A DNA stretch of 64,000 nucleotides, from NCBI GenBank assembly GCA_013396655.1, contig WBMV01004767.1:186001-250000 (forward strand). Reading direction: 5' to 3'. Origin of the DNA: Campylorhamphus procurvoides (Eukaryota > Chordata > Aves > Passeriformes > Dendrocolaptidae). The notes beneath the pieces are model-generated. The model made no database searches. It was given only the letters and a program-made list of their open reading frames with translations, and was not told the origin of the DNA. Both the position numbers and the translations under genes were made by a program. Every line of letters starts with the position of its first letter. Position 1 is the first letter of the stretch. Positions 23,241-36,053 of the stretch are shown here, in pieces.

Positions 23241-24414
23241 TCAACAGGATGACTCGTAACCATTAAAACAGTCCAGGAAAATAGGAGTTGCAAGATGAAG
23301 CCTTCAGTGTGAATTATGTGACATGGCAGTAAAAGAAACTGCAAATAGAATAAAAGGATGGGATTAAAATGCTTGAAATTTCTCCAGCCACTGCTGAATG
23401 TTAACATTTGCAGTGTATAATGGACTGGCAAGGACTCAACATCATTTAAAGGCCATTTAAGCTCATTGAGTCTCTCAGTATTTGTGGGGAGGCCATGTAA
23501 GGCTAATCCCTGCAAAAACAGTGTCTCCTCCACTGGTGCTTTCAGCATGGAGGTTCTGAAACCACAGAATGTTCTGCCCCTAATTGCCTGTCCTCTGATG
23601 AGGATGTTCCTACCACACATCAGGGGCTGGCCCTGCTGAGAACTGACACAGCAAAGCCAAGGGGAGCACTCCTAAAGTGTGCAGAGTCTTTAGCAGTGAG
23701 TGCTTCCAGGACTGAGGTCACAAGTCCATGAGGAAATCAGGTATTAAATAAAATATTCAGAGGGCATATTACTTATTTATGAGGGTTAACGTTGTATTTA
23801 GTTTTTATCTTCTCCTTCTTGCAAGTCAACAAATAATAATAGACTGCAAAAGTATTAAGTCACCTGTAATAGATCTGCAACCAAATTCAGTGACTAAATT
23901 CTCCTTTCCCCTTAAATAATTGTGAAAAACATAATTACTTCTGAAGCTACTGAAAGATCTCTAATGAGAAGTGATGTTACACTGTGGGCAATTTTAAACA
24001 AGGAACTATTGCTTGCTGTCCTGAAATTAATATGCAGATTTTGTGAATCCTCCTGGTAAACTTTCCGTGTGGTGGATGGGGATTTAGCTCCACGATTCTC
24101 GTTAAAGTTAATAGGAGTCACACTGCTAAATCCCTGCTCACCATGCTTAAAATCTGCCCCCTAGATAGTAAGCTGATATAGTTAACAGCAATGCTTTCTC
24201 AGTTAGATTGAAAGTCAAATAAATTGGGGATGGTTAAGTCCCATTTGGTACTGCACTGGACTGCTAATGAGGAGAAAGCCCAATTGCTTATGAAAACTCA
24301 GCTGTAATTTGGATTGTATTCACATTCAGAAATTAGGAACAGGTAGAGTCGGTCCACAAGCTGGAAAATATGGAGTATTTTAAAGCTTATTTTAGCACTA
24401 TATTGTATTATTAT

Positions 24415-24538
24415 GATTGAATCATATAATCCCAGAATGGTTTGACTGGGAAGGGATCTTAAAGCTCAGCTCATTCCAACCCCCCTGCCATGAGCAGGGA
24501 CAACTTCCACTGTCCCAGGTTGCTCCAAGCCCTGTCAG
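24415..24538 (-). mobile_element. CR1 LINE 3' fragment
   Basis: The plus strand reads ATCATATAATCCCAGAATGG, then TTTGACTGGGAAGGGATCTT, then CCCCCTGCCATGAGCAGGGA and a GTTGCTCCAAGCCCTGTC end. This is the reverse complement of an avian CR1 3' terminus, truncated after about 120 bp. Confidence 0.85.
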
Positions 24539-24727
24539 ACTGTGCAGCAGATCACTTTTATAGAAAAGAGGCAGCTTCTTCCCATTGGAGCCACACCTTT
24601 GCAGCAGGGGCCTGGATATTCAGAGGGAATGCTGCACTTCCATCAGCTGAGCTGGGAATTGTGGATATAAAGTATGGCTAATTGGTGTTCACAGCCCAGC
24701 AATAACAAATGATCTGCAGATTGAGTT

Positions 24728-24965
24728 CATGGAATCCCAGAATGGTTTGGATGGGAAGGGACCTTAAAATTCACCTCATNCCCCTTCCAACCTGGCCTTG
24801 GACACTTCCAGGGATCCAGGGGCAGCCACAGCTTCTCTGGGCACCCTGTGCCAGGGCCTGCCCACCCTCCCAGGGAAGAATCCCTTCCCAACATCCCACC
24901 CATCCCTGCCCTCTGGCAGTGGGAAGCCATTCCCCGTGTCCCATCCCTCCAGGCCTTTGCCCAGC
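24728..24965 (-). mobile_element. CR1 LINE 3' fragment with one ambiguous base
   Basis: It starts CATGGAATCCCAGAATGG and includes CTTGGACACTTCCAGGGATC and the GGCAGCCACAGCTTCTCTGG core. The usual stretch with CCATGGGCAGGGACACC is missing, and a single N at 24780 sits exactly at that point. Confidence 0.9.
24780..24780. other. Single ambiguous base (N)
   Basis: A lone N lies inside the CR1 fragment where about 60 bp of the usual CR1 sequence is absent. It may mark an unresolved junction rather than one unknown base. Confidence 0.95.
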
Positions 24966-25134
24966 TGTCCATCTCTCGGGTGCTGCAGACAGCCCTAAGG
25001 AGCAGCCAAAAGAGAGCTGTCCCTCCTTTAGCTGCTGTGCCCTGTCCCCTGGTGTCCCCAAAGGCCAGCGCACGTGTCACCAGCCGCTCCTGGCCCTGCC
25101 CGTGCCCGCTGACCCCACACCCCGATGGCACTCA

Positions 25135-25401
<267 letters not shown>

Positions 25402-28400
25402 TCACACAGCGGTGTCACACAGGTGCCCACGGGCCATGCCACGGGCACGGGCGGTGCCAGCGGCCCCCAAAGCACCCCCAGAGCTCCCACTGCACCCAGT
25501 GGTGGGTTTGGAGGGCAAGGAGCGATGGCACGGCTCTCACACCTGAGAGTGAGGGCTTGTGGAACAGCCTTATTGGATCAGCAGCAGCATCTCTTAATAT
25601 CCTGTTTCTTAGTGCTCTTAGATAGCTGGAAGGAATGAATTTAGAGTGGAATTAGATGCAGAGGATCACATCCTGCCTGCAGCGTGGCAGTGGCAGCTGG
25701 CACTGCCAAGCAACTCCTGTCGACTTAATAATGTCATCAAATATTGTTTCTTTGTACTGTCCCCATAAGATAATAAATAAGATAATCTAAAGAAAGCTTT
25801 CTCTTTAGTGTTTTTTTTTGGTCTGTTTTCTTCTGTGTTTAATTTTTTTGTATTTTCTGGACTAAATAGATGGGAGGGAAGAAAATAACACTGGAGACAG
25901 GATGAGGCTGCCCAGGCACAGGGATGAAGGCATGGAGTGTGTGTGTCAGGTCATTCCTGTGCTAGGAACAGCAGCACAGGAGGAGCCCAAACCTTCTGGC
26001 ACTGACATGGAGAGGAGGTTCCCTACAGAAGGAATTAAGGCACGGTGAGAACCCTTCGTGTGACAACCCTGCCTGATCCCTTCTCCTTTCTCTTTGCACT
26101 GCAGGGAGGATGAGACAGGAGAAGTCAGCACTACAGGAGCAGTTTGGCCTGATTTGTTCCAGAAACAGCAACTGGCACCTGCACAGTCTGAGCTGTGCAC
26201 AGAGCAGAGCCCAAGGCAAACACCTGAGCTCCAGGTTTGCTCAGCAAACCACCTGCAGGAAAACAAGGAGCTGATCCCTTCCCTACATCAGAGAGCATCA
26301 CACCAACATCACACCAACAACCCTCCCACTGCCAGGCAGGAGGGGAGAGCAAATCCCAGCAAGAGAGCTGCCTGCACAGCCACTTGTGTTTGCAAGCACG
26401 GCCACTAATCCCCAGGGGGCACACGCTGCCTCTCAGCCCTGGATCTGCTCCCACGATTACTGAGCTAAATGGGAAGCTCACTTAAGCCTCATGCTTTTGT
26501 CCCAGCAACCTCACAGCCCTCTCCTTCTACAGTACATGGCTCTAACCCCACACTGGAAAATTACATCTACCAGTTAATTTTGAGGAGAGGGAGACTCATT
26601 GGTCAGATACTCCGAGGATATCCAGCAGAGGAAAAAGAGAGACATTATTCAACTCACAGTGCTGATTACCAGTTTATAAACTCGTGTCTCTTGAGCCAGT
26701 GCTAAAGGCCCAAATAAACCCCCAGATGACAATTCCAGGGTCTCCAAAAGGATCTGCAGGGTCTTAGAGGATGCACAGAGCTGGTTTCATGTCCTGCAGG
26801 AAGTGTATTCCTGCACACAATCCTGCTCGTGCCTCACATTCCACAGTTTATTGCTTTGCCCCATTTCTCCCCCAGCTGCAAACTGGAATGATGGCTCCTC
26901 TCTAGCACCACTGGGAGCCCAGAGAACAAAATCTTACTCTTTATAAGACTTAAATCATTACTGAGAACCTGTGGAAAGAGATGATCTATCTTTATTTCAC
27001 ACAGACACTTGCTGAGACTCTGTGAGCCTTCTGGGGCAGGGAGCAAAGCTGCTGGAGCTGATGGAGTTTCCCAGCAATTTCCAGTCCAGAAAGCCTGATT
27101 TGTTTCTGCAGAACTTGACCATCGAGAGATGCAGTTCTGCATCTCCACAAGGCTACAAATCCAAACTACACAAGCACAGCCCTTGGCAGGGGGAAGTGGA
27201 ATTCAGGGATCAGACCTCACCCTTCCCATACCACATACAGACTGGGGCTTGCTCTGGGCTGGTACAATTCCAGCTGCAATTAATTTCTTAAATATGAATA
27301 GATAACACTCATTAGAAGAGGTGATTCTGTCCTTGCTCTCTCGTGTCTCAGGTGGCTGCTCCAACCCCTGGATTTGTCTGCTGTGTTAGTGTTTTTCACT
27401 TTGAAGCAAAGTGAAGGAAAAAGAAAACCATTTTCTGTCACCAGTCCAAGCATCTTGTCTCACCTGTGCAGTGCCTGCCCCAGCCACAGCCCCTTTTTTA
27501 TAAGCCCATCTTCTCTGGACACTTATTTACTGTTTGTATTTGGTCACACACCTGCTCTCTCCCTGTACCAATTAAGTACAAGTAAAGTGTTGAAGTAAAG
27601 AGCAGAAGTTCCTCCAATTCATTGGAAAATCACTTAAAAAAAAGCAAATAAAATCTGGAAAAGAAGCCTGCAGTGAGCAGCAAACCAGCTGCCAGATTTT
27701 TCCAAAGGCTTCTCAGTACAAGGCATCAGTGAGTGGATGTTGCTGCATTCAGTGTGGGTATCCCACAGCACTGAGCCCAAATGGTTTAAGGAGCTATGAA
27801 ATAAAGCAGCTTGGCATACCAGATAGCTGCTAACAATGTGAATTTCATGGGGATTTATTAAGGAGAGAACATAAAAATGAGGATTAAAGTACATCTGAAA
27901 GCTTATGGAAGACACAGAAAAAATAGAATTACAGAAAGATGAGGCTTGTACCGTGTCATTGCCAACGTCTGACACAGCCTTTGCTTCTTTTCTCTTCCTG
28001 AAACTACTGGCAGGGGTTTTCCAGCTCCCTGAATGGTTTGGAACCAGTCACAGAGTACAGGAGATGAGTATGGCCAAGGAGAACGTCCTGCTGCCTCTCC
28101 AGTGATGGGATCACTTACACACAGTGACAGCTCGGACTCCTCTACAGTCAAGGCTTTGCCTCAAATGGTAAATACTTTCTGCTTTCAGCCACTGGTTCAA
28201 GCCCTGTGTATGTCACACTGAGCAGAGCCATTTCATGCACTATCAATTCATCCACTGCTGATTAATTGCAGAGGGAATTGAGAGAAATCTGTTAGCAACG
28301 TGTTAGTGTAAGATTTGTGATAATGAAACATCATGCTCATCTGATCTTACACGGCCTTAACCGCACATGAAATAAGATCTCTGTTACCCCAAGTTTCCTG

Positions 28401-31400
28401 TCCCCTCTCCTTTGAGTGCCACGTTGCAGTGCCAGCCCACGGAGCTGCCAGGAAACTCTTTGCCCGTGTCACTATCCACGAGTGTGGCAAATCCTGGCTG
28501 GTGTGTGGCAGTGACTCCAGTTCCTGAGACAGAGGGCAGAGCAGGGCCACGGGATCCCACTGCACTTGGGGATCAGCAGCACCTTCTCCCATGGGCTTGG
28601 AGAGACCTTTTTAAAACACAAGCCCAGCCTGGCAGAGTCTAATCCTGCTCCTGTTGTGTGTTACCATTATAGAGATAAATAATAACAGCAACAACATGTG
28701 AACATAGAGCTGATTAAAGCTTACACGAGCGCTCCCCTGTAAATGCATATGCCATTAAAATGTCAAAATGATACAGAGGCTTTAACTAGACCATCAATAA
28801 GGAAAGCAACCTGAGTGGGGATGTCAGGGAGGTACAAATGCTCCCTCAGCTGCGTGTGGGGATGTCAATACCGTGAGGGATGAGGCTGAAATTGCCACTC
28901 TTCCCTTGGGAGCTGCTGCATTCCAGGGAGCTGCCATAGTTCAGGTCACGTGCCCACGTTCCCTGGTAAATGTGCAAACTTACTCCCTGCTTCACCTTCA
29001 AAAATAGGACTGAGAATAATTGCCACCAATGAAAATAACTGTAGAGGATGAGAATAACTTCACTTGTCTGCAGAGGGGGTGGCAGGGAAGGGGCCAGGCC
29101 TTGGTGCAGAGATGCTCAGTGCAGTACCAAGGGATCTCCTCTTGCCACCCCTACTTCCAGCCCGAAACCTCAGTTACTTCTTGAAGTGAGGAAAGATCCT
29201 GCTACCAGTTGTGTCCTGGGCAATCAAACACACAGCAAGGACAGGCTGGAAGTGCCACGTCACTCACAAAGGGCTGCTCATCCCCCTGGGAATGATCAGG
29301 ATCAGCAGAGCCACCAGCCCTCAGTGCAGCAGCACGAGGCAGGCACAGCGAGGCAAACACCAGCAGCAGGTAAATAAAGGGACTCCCGAGGAAGGGATGA
29401 CATTTATCAAGTGATTTATCCTGAGGAGAGAGAGTCCAGAGTGCTGTTCCAGAGCTTTCCATCCCTGCACAGACACACTGGCCCTATGAGAGCAGCAGCA
29501 CCACAGCCTGTGGTCTCAGGTGTGTGACTGTTCTGTCTCAGCAGCACAGACCTCCCTGTGCCTCTCACAGCCCGTGCCCAGCCCTGTGCTCTGGGTGTGC
29601 AGGGTCAGGGGCCATTCCCAAACACCCTGCACAAGGCACAGCTCAAAAATACCCAGGGTTTAATCTCCTTGGTCTAAGGACTCAGGACCACACTGAGCTG
29701 ATGGGGAGCTTCAATTAATCCACACTTTAAATGACTTTCTGCAGAGTTGCTAAAGCATAGGACGTAGCTCAGAGTCAATAGCCAATATTCTGGACCATTT
29801 CCAAATTCAGTTTGTAATGTTTAAGTGAGATGCTAGCCCCTAAAAATGCAAACAGGAAATAAAATTAACTTATTAAATCTAGGAGGACATGGCTTAAGAG
29901 TGATTATTTTAGAATTTACTTTGAAATTAGGACTAGATTCTCCACTTAATGTAACTGTACTGTTGTGGAATGATTCTATGAATACAAATTAAGGTGAAAT
30001 GGAGCCTGAACTCTGGGTGGGTTTCTTGGGTCTAATTCAGTTCTGGACTCTGATAGTTGACAAAGCTAAAGAAAAGCAGGCAAAGAAACAGAAAAAGCTA
30101 CAACATATGCCTGGATGTAATGAATAAAAACCTAAAATAATCAATTAACTTCTTATTCCCTGCACTTTATCCAGCAGGAGAATTACAGCCCCTGTACTGT
30201 CACTGCACAAACATCACTCCTTTGGCACAGCTCAGCCCCACTGGCACAGGAGCCAAAGCAATAGGTCTGAAACAAGGGAATTCCCTTGCAGTGACACGTC
30301 CCAGCACTTTGAGTTGGGCCCTGAGCAGCCCCAAATCCCTCCCACAACACCAACACTGAGAAACCACTCCTTGGGCTGCTCCATTCCAACCAAACCCACC
30401 TTTATTTTGTCAGACTGTTTACCTTGGAATGTCTAACACACGTTTATGGAGGACGATTGAGCTCAGAACAACCCAGATTTTCAGAAGTTCCCTTCACAAA
30501 TATTCCTACAAATGCTTAGAGACTCAGGCTGTGATTCCATAATTTCAGTGCCCAGCTGGGCCCCCTGCCATGGACAGAGCCCTGTCCCAGCCCTGTGTCC
30601 CCAGGGTGAATCCACCTGCACCTGGTCAAGCCCCAACACAGGCAGTTTGCAGGCACTCAGTGCCACCTCTGGGTGACTCCTCACATACACCCCTCAAAGA
30701 TTCCACCAGCAATCTGAAATTAAGAGGCTCCAGGGCCCTGGCAGGGCTTCTCTCCCAATTTTCCCTCAGAGCAGCCATGAAGTGCCCCACAGGGAGGGGA
30801 GAGCCTCCTCCTCCCAGCCCATCCCACACACACATGACCCATCTCGATGGCCACTCCTGAAGGGGTTTTCCATACTCTCCATTTGCTTTGTAAGGAAAAC
30901 CAGCCTGAAGTGGGAGCACCCCACGTAAATAAGACATTTGACTCTAAAGCTGGTGTGGGAGGCCAGGGTGGCAGCTCAGCAGCAATGCAGTCCTTGAGCC
31001 CAGGAATGATGATGTTTTCTCTCACTGTGTGAGCCCAGGGTCCTGGCACACCCCCTGGCACTGGTGACTCCTGAGCTGGCAGCTTTGCAGCCTGAGGGGT
31101 CCCAAACCTGGATCCTGTGCAGGGGAGGCTGCGGGAGCCTTTTATCTCCCATGCCAGACTTTCAGGCACAGCACACACAATTACAGGGAAGAAAGTGCCA
31201 GTCTCAGTGTTTACAACTCTAAGAGTGCCCAGGGTGTCTATTTTGCATATGTAAATATGCATTTGTGTATCCATCCGAGGGGCAAAAACCTGGGGTTACC
31301 CTGAGGCTGCAGGGCCTGCAGTCAGGCTCATTTTCTGAGTTTATAGAACAGCCCCCATCAGATAGGAAGGGAAAGAGGGGAAGGGAACATCAGCTGATTT

Positions 31401-32987
31401 TCCCCAAAATTGATTGATTATTACTCACAGGAGGAAATTAATCTCATTTTGTGTTTGTTTTTTCCTTTCTTAAGGAGAGGAGAACAGATTTTCATCCTCC
31501 ACGAAAGATTGTACTGATTCCCCGTGCAGCCCATGGTCTGAATCAGATAGGAAACATGTGGCTGATTTGGGCCATGATTTAATCTCTGCTGATGATCTCA
31601 TTAGTCACTGAGGCTCCAACATGTGGTACCTCCTTCAATCACAGCACTTCAGAGGCCCTGCAGTTTATCCAGAACCCTCTGAGGAAACATTTTCTTTCCA
31701 AAGTGATCCTAGTTTAAAGAACATTCCCACAGTATTCTGTGGAATGCTTACAGCAGCTACCTACTTGGAGGTTTCTATGTTGGACAAATGAAAACAAATT
31801 CACTCCAAGTCAAAAAAGATGTTGAGTGTTTGGATGTCATCAAATCCCATAATGAACTCAATATATTTTGGAAGCACAAAAAAAGGCAGAAACAACTTCT
31901 ACTCCTGACAGATATCAAAGCGTGGCGTTTTCAGAATTTTCATCATGAGCTATTTTGACAGAGGCTTCAAAAGAAGTGAAAATTAGAACATTAAAAAAAC
32001 CTGAGAATATTTCCTATTCCTTTTTGTAGAAATTACTGCTCTGTTTAATGAGCCTTTAACTCTACTGACACTCTAGATCTTACAAGGAGTTTAAAATCAT
32101 GAAACGCTTCATAAGGGAGCGACAACATTCCATACAACACTGGCAGCTTGTCTTCTCATTATAATTTTTGTAGAGAAGATGCTGCATTCTTTAAAATGTT
32201 TTTTTTCTTTTAGTGTCATATTAATGGGAGGCAAAGTCTGTTCTTTAATTAGAATTTTACTGTGGTGAATTAAAAAATACATGGGCAGAGTATCAAGAGT
32301 CTAATAAAACTAAATGAAGATACTATCTTTCCTCTGTATGAAACCCAGCAGTCTTTGCTCTGGCAAAACTTCCATCAATACTTCATTATTATTGTCTAGG
32401 ACAGGATTGTAATAATAAGATCTGCAAGTAACTTACTTCCAAATTCTGTCTTCCAACTGGGTAAAGCATTCTCAACATCTCTAATGGACTTGAGATGTTT
32501 TCATTGACTGTATAATGAAATTTCCCTGTAATGCCTCTGCACAGAAGTAAAACCAGTCCTGCCTGCAGAAAGGGGTAGGAACACACTGGGTGTGCCTACA
32601 GCTCTGCAGGACAGGCCCAGGGGGAGATGCACCTCCCAAAAACTGGTGCTGGGGTGGCCACGGGAGGGGCTCAGGGGGGTGGCACTGGAGCTGCTGGGAC
32701 AGAGGTCTCTGCCATGGGGCATGTGGAGCTGCTGGGACATCCGTGCCAGTGTGAACACCCACGGGCAGAGCCCCTGGGCCAAACAGCCCTCAGCTCTGAG
32801 CTCAGCAAGGCTGTTTGGGAGCACAACCTGCCCCTCTTGCCCCTCTCAGCTCAGCCATTCCTGCTGGGCTTGGTGCAGTTGGAGCAACAGGATGTCCTTC
32901 AGTCACACCCTCACCCAGCTCCCTGCAGAACTCTGGGCATGACCTGGGCAGTGCTGCCTGATGTGAGCCCTGCTGAAACAGCCCTTT

Positions 32988-33033
32988 GGGAGCACTTCCA
33001 GGCTCTGGGAGCACTTCCAGGCTCTGGGAGCAC
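32988..33033. repeat. 19-bp direct repeat, 2.4 copies
   Basis: The unit GGGAGCACTTCCAGGCTCT is repeated perfectly twice and then followed by GGGAGCAC. The sequence is unique around it. Confidence 0.9.
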
Positions 33034-33561
33034 ACAGGACCCAGCAGGACCAACCGCAGGAAGGTCACCCTGCTGGGGTTTTGCCAGGTGTGCAATACCC
33101 CTGTCACTGCAGGTAAAGCAGCGCTTCAAGGAGAAAAGGTTCTTGTCACCAAAGCAGCAGAGTTGGAGCAGGTTCCCCCTCCTCATTCCCATGCAGGGAT
33201 GTGTCCCCTCACCTGCAGCTCCAGAGGCCAGGGCAAAGTGCCATGGGCAAGAAGGTTGGCCCATGGGTGGGGAAAACTGAGACATGCACATGGCAGAAAT
33301 GCTGCATCCAGCTTCAAACTGCACCATAAAAGATCCCACTTTGAGGGGACCTCTAAGCACACCCTGCATGCATAACTCAGCTGGCAGCCCTGGCTCATCA
33401 GGCATTTTTAGGGTGGTCAATAAGCAACTTATTTTATTGCATTGATGTGGAAACCTGAAGTAAACACTGGATTGTGGTGTTTGCTTTTATTTCCAACAGT
33501 GTAGCTGGAGAATAGAAAGAACCACTTCATCCCTTTGCTACGCTTCCATCTTAATGTCTAA

Positions 33562-33845
33562 CCATGGAATCCTGGAATGTTCTGTGTTGGGAGGGACCTC
33601 AAAACTCATCCAAGTGCCACTCCTGCCATGGGCAAGGACACCTTCCACCAGCCCAGGTAGCTCCAACCTGGCCTTGGACACTTCCAGGGCTGGGGCAGCC
33701 CCAGCTTCTCTGGGCACCCTGTGCCAGGGCCTGCCCACCCTCCCAGGGAAGGATTCCTTCCCAATATTTAAGCTACATCTCTCCTCTTTTGGTTTGTAAC
33801 TGCTCCCCTTTGCCCCATCACTCCATCTGCTACCCGTGCACAGGT
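33562..33845 (-). mobile_element. CR1 LINE 3' fragment
   Basis: It starts CATGGAATCCTGGAATG and includes CTGCCATGGGCAAGGACACC, CTTGGACACTTCCAGGGCTG and the CAGCTTCTCTGGGCACCCTG core. It then continues into the CTACATCTCTCCTCTTTTGG region before decaying. Confidence 0.92.
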
Positions 33846-35644
33846 TTTCAGACAAACAATCCCAGCTTAAAGGATGTTCTGCCTCAGTAAGTGAATCTAG
33901 GAAAAAATCTTACCTTTTCTAGTGTGAATTCTGTTACCCACAGACATTCAGAGAGAATTAGAGCAGCAGAAGGCCCGGTGGCCTTTGAAACAGGGGTGTC
34001 TTTCATATCTAAAGGAGTTCAAAGGCTTACAAAAAGCTGTGTGCAGGTATCCACACCAGCTACGTGCTGTTCTCTTTTCTTCTAGGCATACTTGAACCTT
34101 CACATGGCTCTTTAATGTTACCTAATGTCTTCCAGATCTCTTAAATACACTGCTGTCTTTCTTTTATAAACCATTAATAGTCATGTCCCTTCCAGGCACA
34201 GAAAAAGAAACAGTTTTGGAGGAAAGTCTTGCCCTGTGTGACCCAGTAAAAACTAGAATGTTCACCCAACTCAGCAGAGTCTCTGCAAAACCTTTCTTAT
34301 ATTTACCAACAGAAAACAGCAAGTCTGAAACTACTGGGGGAAAGCAAAGGAAAAATGCTGAAATACAAGAATATGACGCCCTCTTTTCACATTGCTCAGG
34401 CACTGTGACTAAAGAGACAACCAGAGAGGCAGACAAACCCCGTGCAGTGAAATAGCAGGAGCCAAAGCCTGGGTGTCCCTGGGGTGGCAGAGGGCACAGA
34501 GCACAGCACCAGGGCAGTTTGATGCCACCAAACTGCAGTTCTCCTGCTGGTACCCCCAGCTCAGGTGTCAGTGCTGAGAGGGCAGGGCAGGCACGGCGTG
34601 TGCTCTGTCCCAGCCAGAGCAGGGCAGAGCAGACACCACTGGCCCTGTGGCTCCCCCAGGCTTGGAGGGGCTCAGTGTCATTGTGGATAGCCAGGCAGCA
34701 AGAGGACACCTTGCCTCCTAAATTATTGAGCTTGGATATCTAAACACTGATATCTTTTTTTGACTTCCCACTGCGTTCCAATGTTGTACACAGAAGCATA
34801 AATTAATGCCAATTTCTAAGCCAGAAGTTGCTCTAAAGTGGGAAGTGAAACTTTTCTGTTGTGATGTTAAAAACAGACAATTCTTAATCTGTTTTACATT
34901 TTGAAAAGCGGGCTGATCAAAACTGCTCACCCTCCCAATCAGTTCTGGGTGTGCTGAACTGAAATGTTTCCACAAAATCCCAGCCATATGGGAGCCAGTG
35001 CTTTGGGAACAGTTTCCCCATTGTGGATTCCTGCATGAAGCCATCAAGTGTCAGGCAGGCAGGAAACACGAAATCATCACTCCACATGTTTTTTCCTCAT
35101 TGTTTACAAACAACATGTTTGTGCCTCCAGCATTCTCCATGGGTCAGCCTCCCAAACTCTGGGCAAACCCCCAGAGCAGCTCCAGGTCCTGGCTCTGGGT
35201 GTCAGGTCCTGGGGTTCAGCCCCACCTCCAGGAACAGCCTCTCTGGAACAGTTCTGTCCCCGGATTCGTTTAATTTCTCTCTCTCTCAGTGACACCTGTC
35301 ATGACAAGGAGAAAGCAAAGCAGCCCTCCTGGCAGGCAGTGGGAAAGTGAGCAAGTTTTTGTTCAGCATCTGTGCAGGAAGGGCTTTAAATGCCACATTC
35401 CAAGGTTCAGAGCCCTGCCTTCTCCCAGTGGCTGCAGGGACACATATGAAGGAATCACTGGGAGAAGGAGGGGGTTTGATGAGACCATTATCAAAACTGT
35501 CCCCTAAGCTGCTGTCCTGTGCCATCACAAGCACCTCGGGCAGGGAATTCCTCACCTTTGGCAGGGCATGGCCTCTGGGGGTTAAGCTGAAAGAATGCCC
35601 TGGCTGTCCCACTGCCCTGCTCCCTGCATTGCTGCCCAGCACAG

Positions 35645-35750
35645 AGCCCTGGCACCACGCAGCCCTGGCACCACATAGCCCTGGCACCACACAGCCCTGG
35701 CACCACACAGCTCTGGCACCACACAGCCCGGGCACCACCGAGCCCTGGGG
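35645..35750. repeat. 16-bp tandem repeat, about 6.6 copies
   Basis: The unit AGCCCTGGCACCACAC repeats six times with one or two substitutions per unit, then a partial AGCCCTGGGG. The array is GC-rich, and the ORFs on both strands across it are repeat artefacts. Confidence 0.93.
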
Positions 35751-36035
35751 AGACAGCAGAGCCCAGCAGAGCCTTTCCTGGGGCAGCCTGGCTGTTCCCA
35801 CTGCCTGGGCACGGGGCTGGTGCTGCGTGGTGACTCAGGGATGCTGCTGACACACAGCACAAATCTGATGACACAGGAAATTAGCATCCGCAGAATTTAC
35901 TAAATATAGCCCACTCTTTAAATATTAAGGATATCTGCAGAATGTTGTTGTTTTTGAAAGGGTTCTTTCCTGCCTGGATTTTCCTCATCAGGCTTAGTAA
36001 TCAAGTTGTTTTATTTGGAAAGGGTAATTATTAGT

Positions 36036-36053
36036 TGAATAATTAATTATTCA
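36036..36053. other. Perfect 18-bp AT-rich palindrome
   Basis: TGAATAATTAATTATTCA is its own reverse complement. It lies in an AT-rich block (about 35885-36135) with several TAATTA cores, which are homeodomain-type sites. A regulatory role is inference only. Confidence 0.4.

Noticed and set aside
32627..33420. ORFs of 217 and 169 codons
   Set aside because: These are overlapping frames on both strands of a GC-rich intron stretch. There is no domain signature or splice context.
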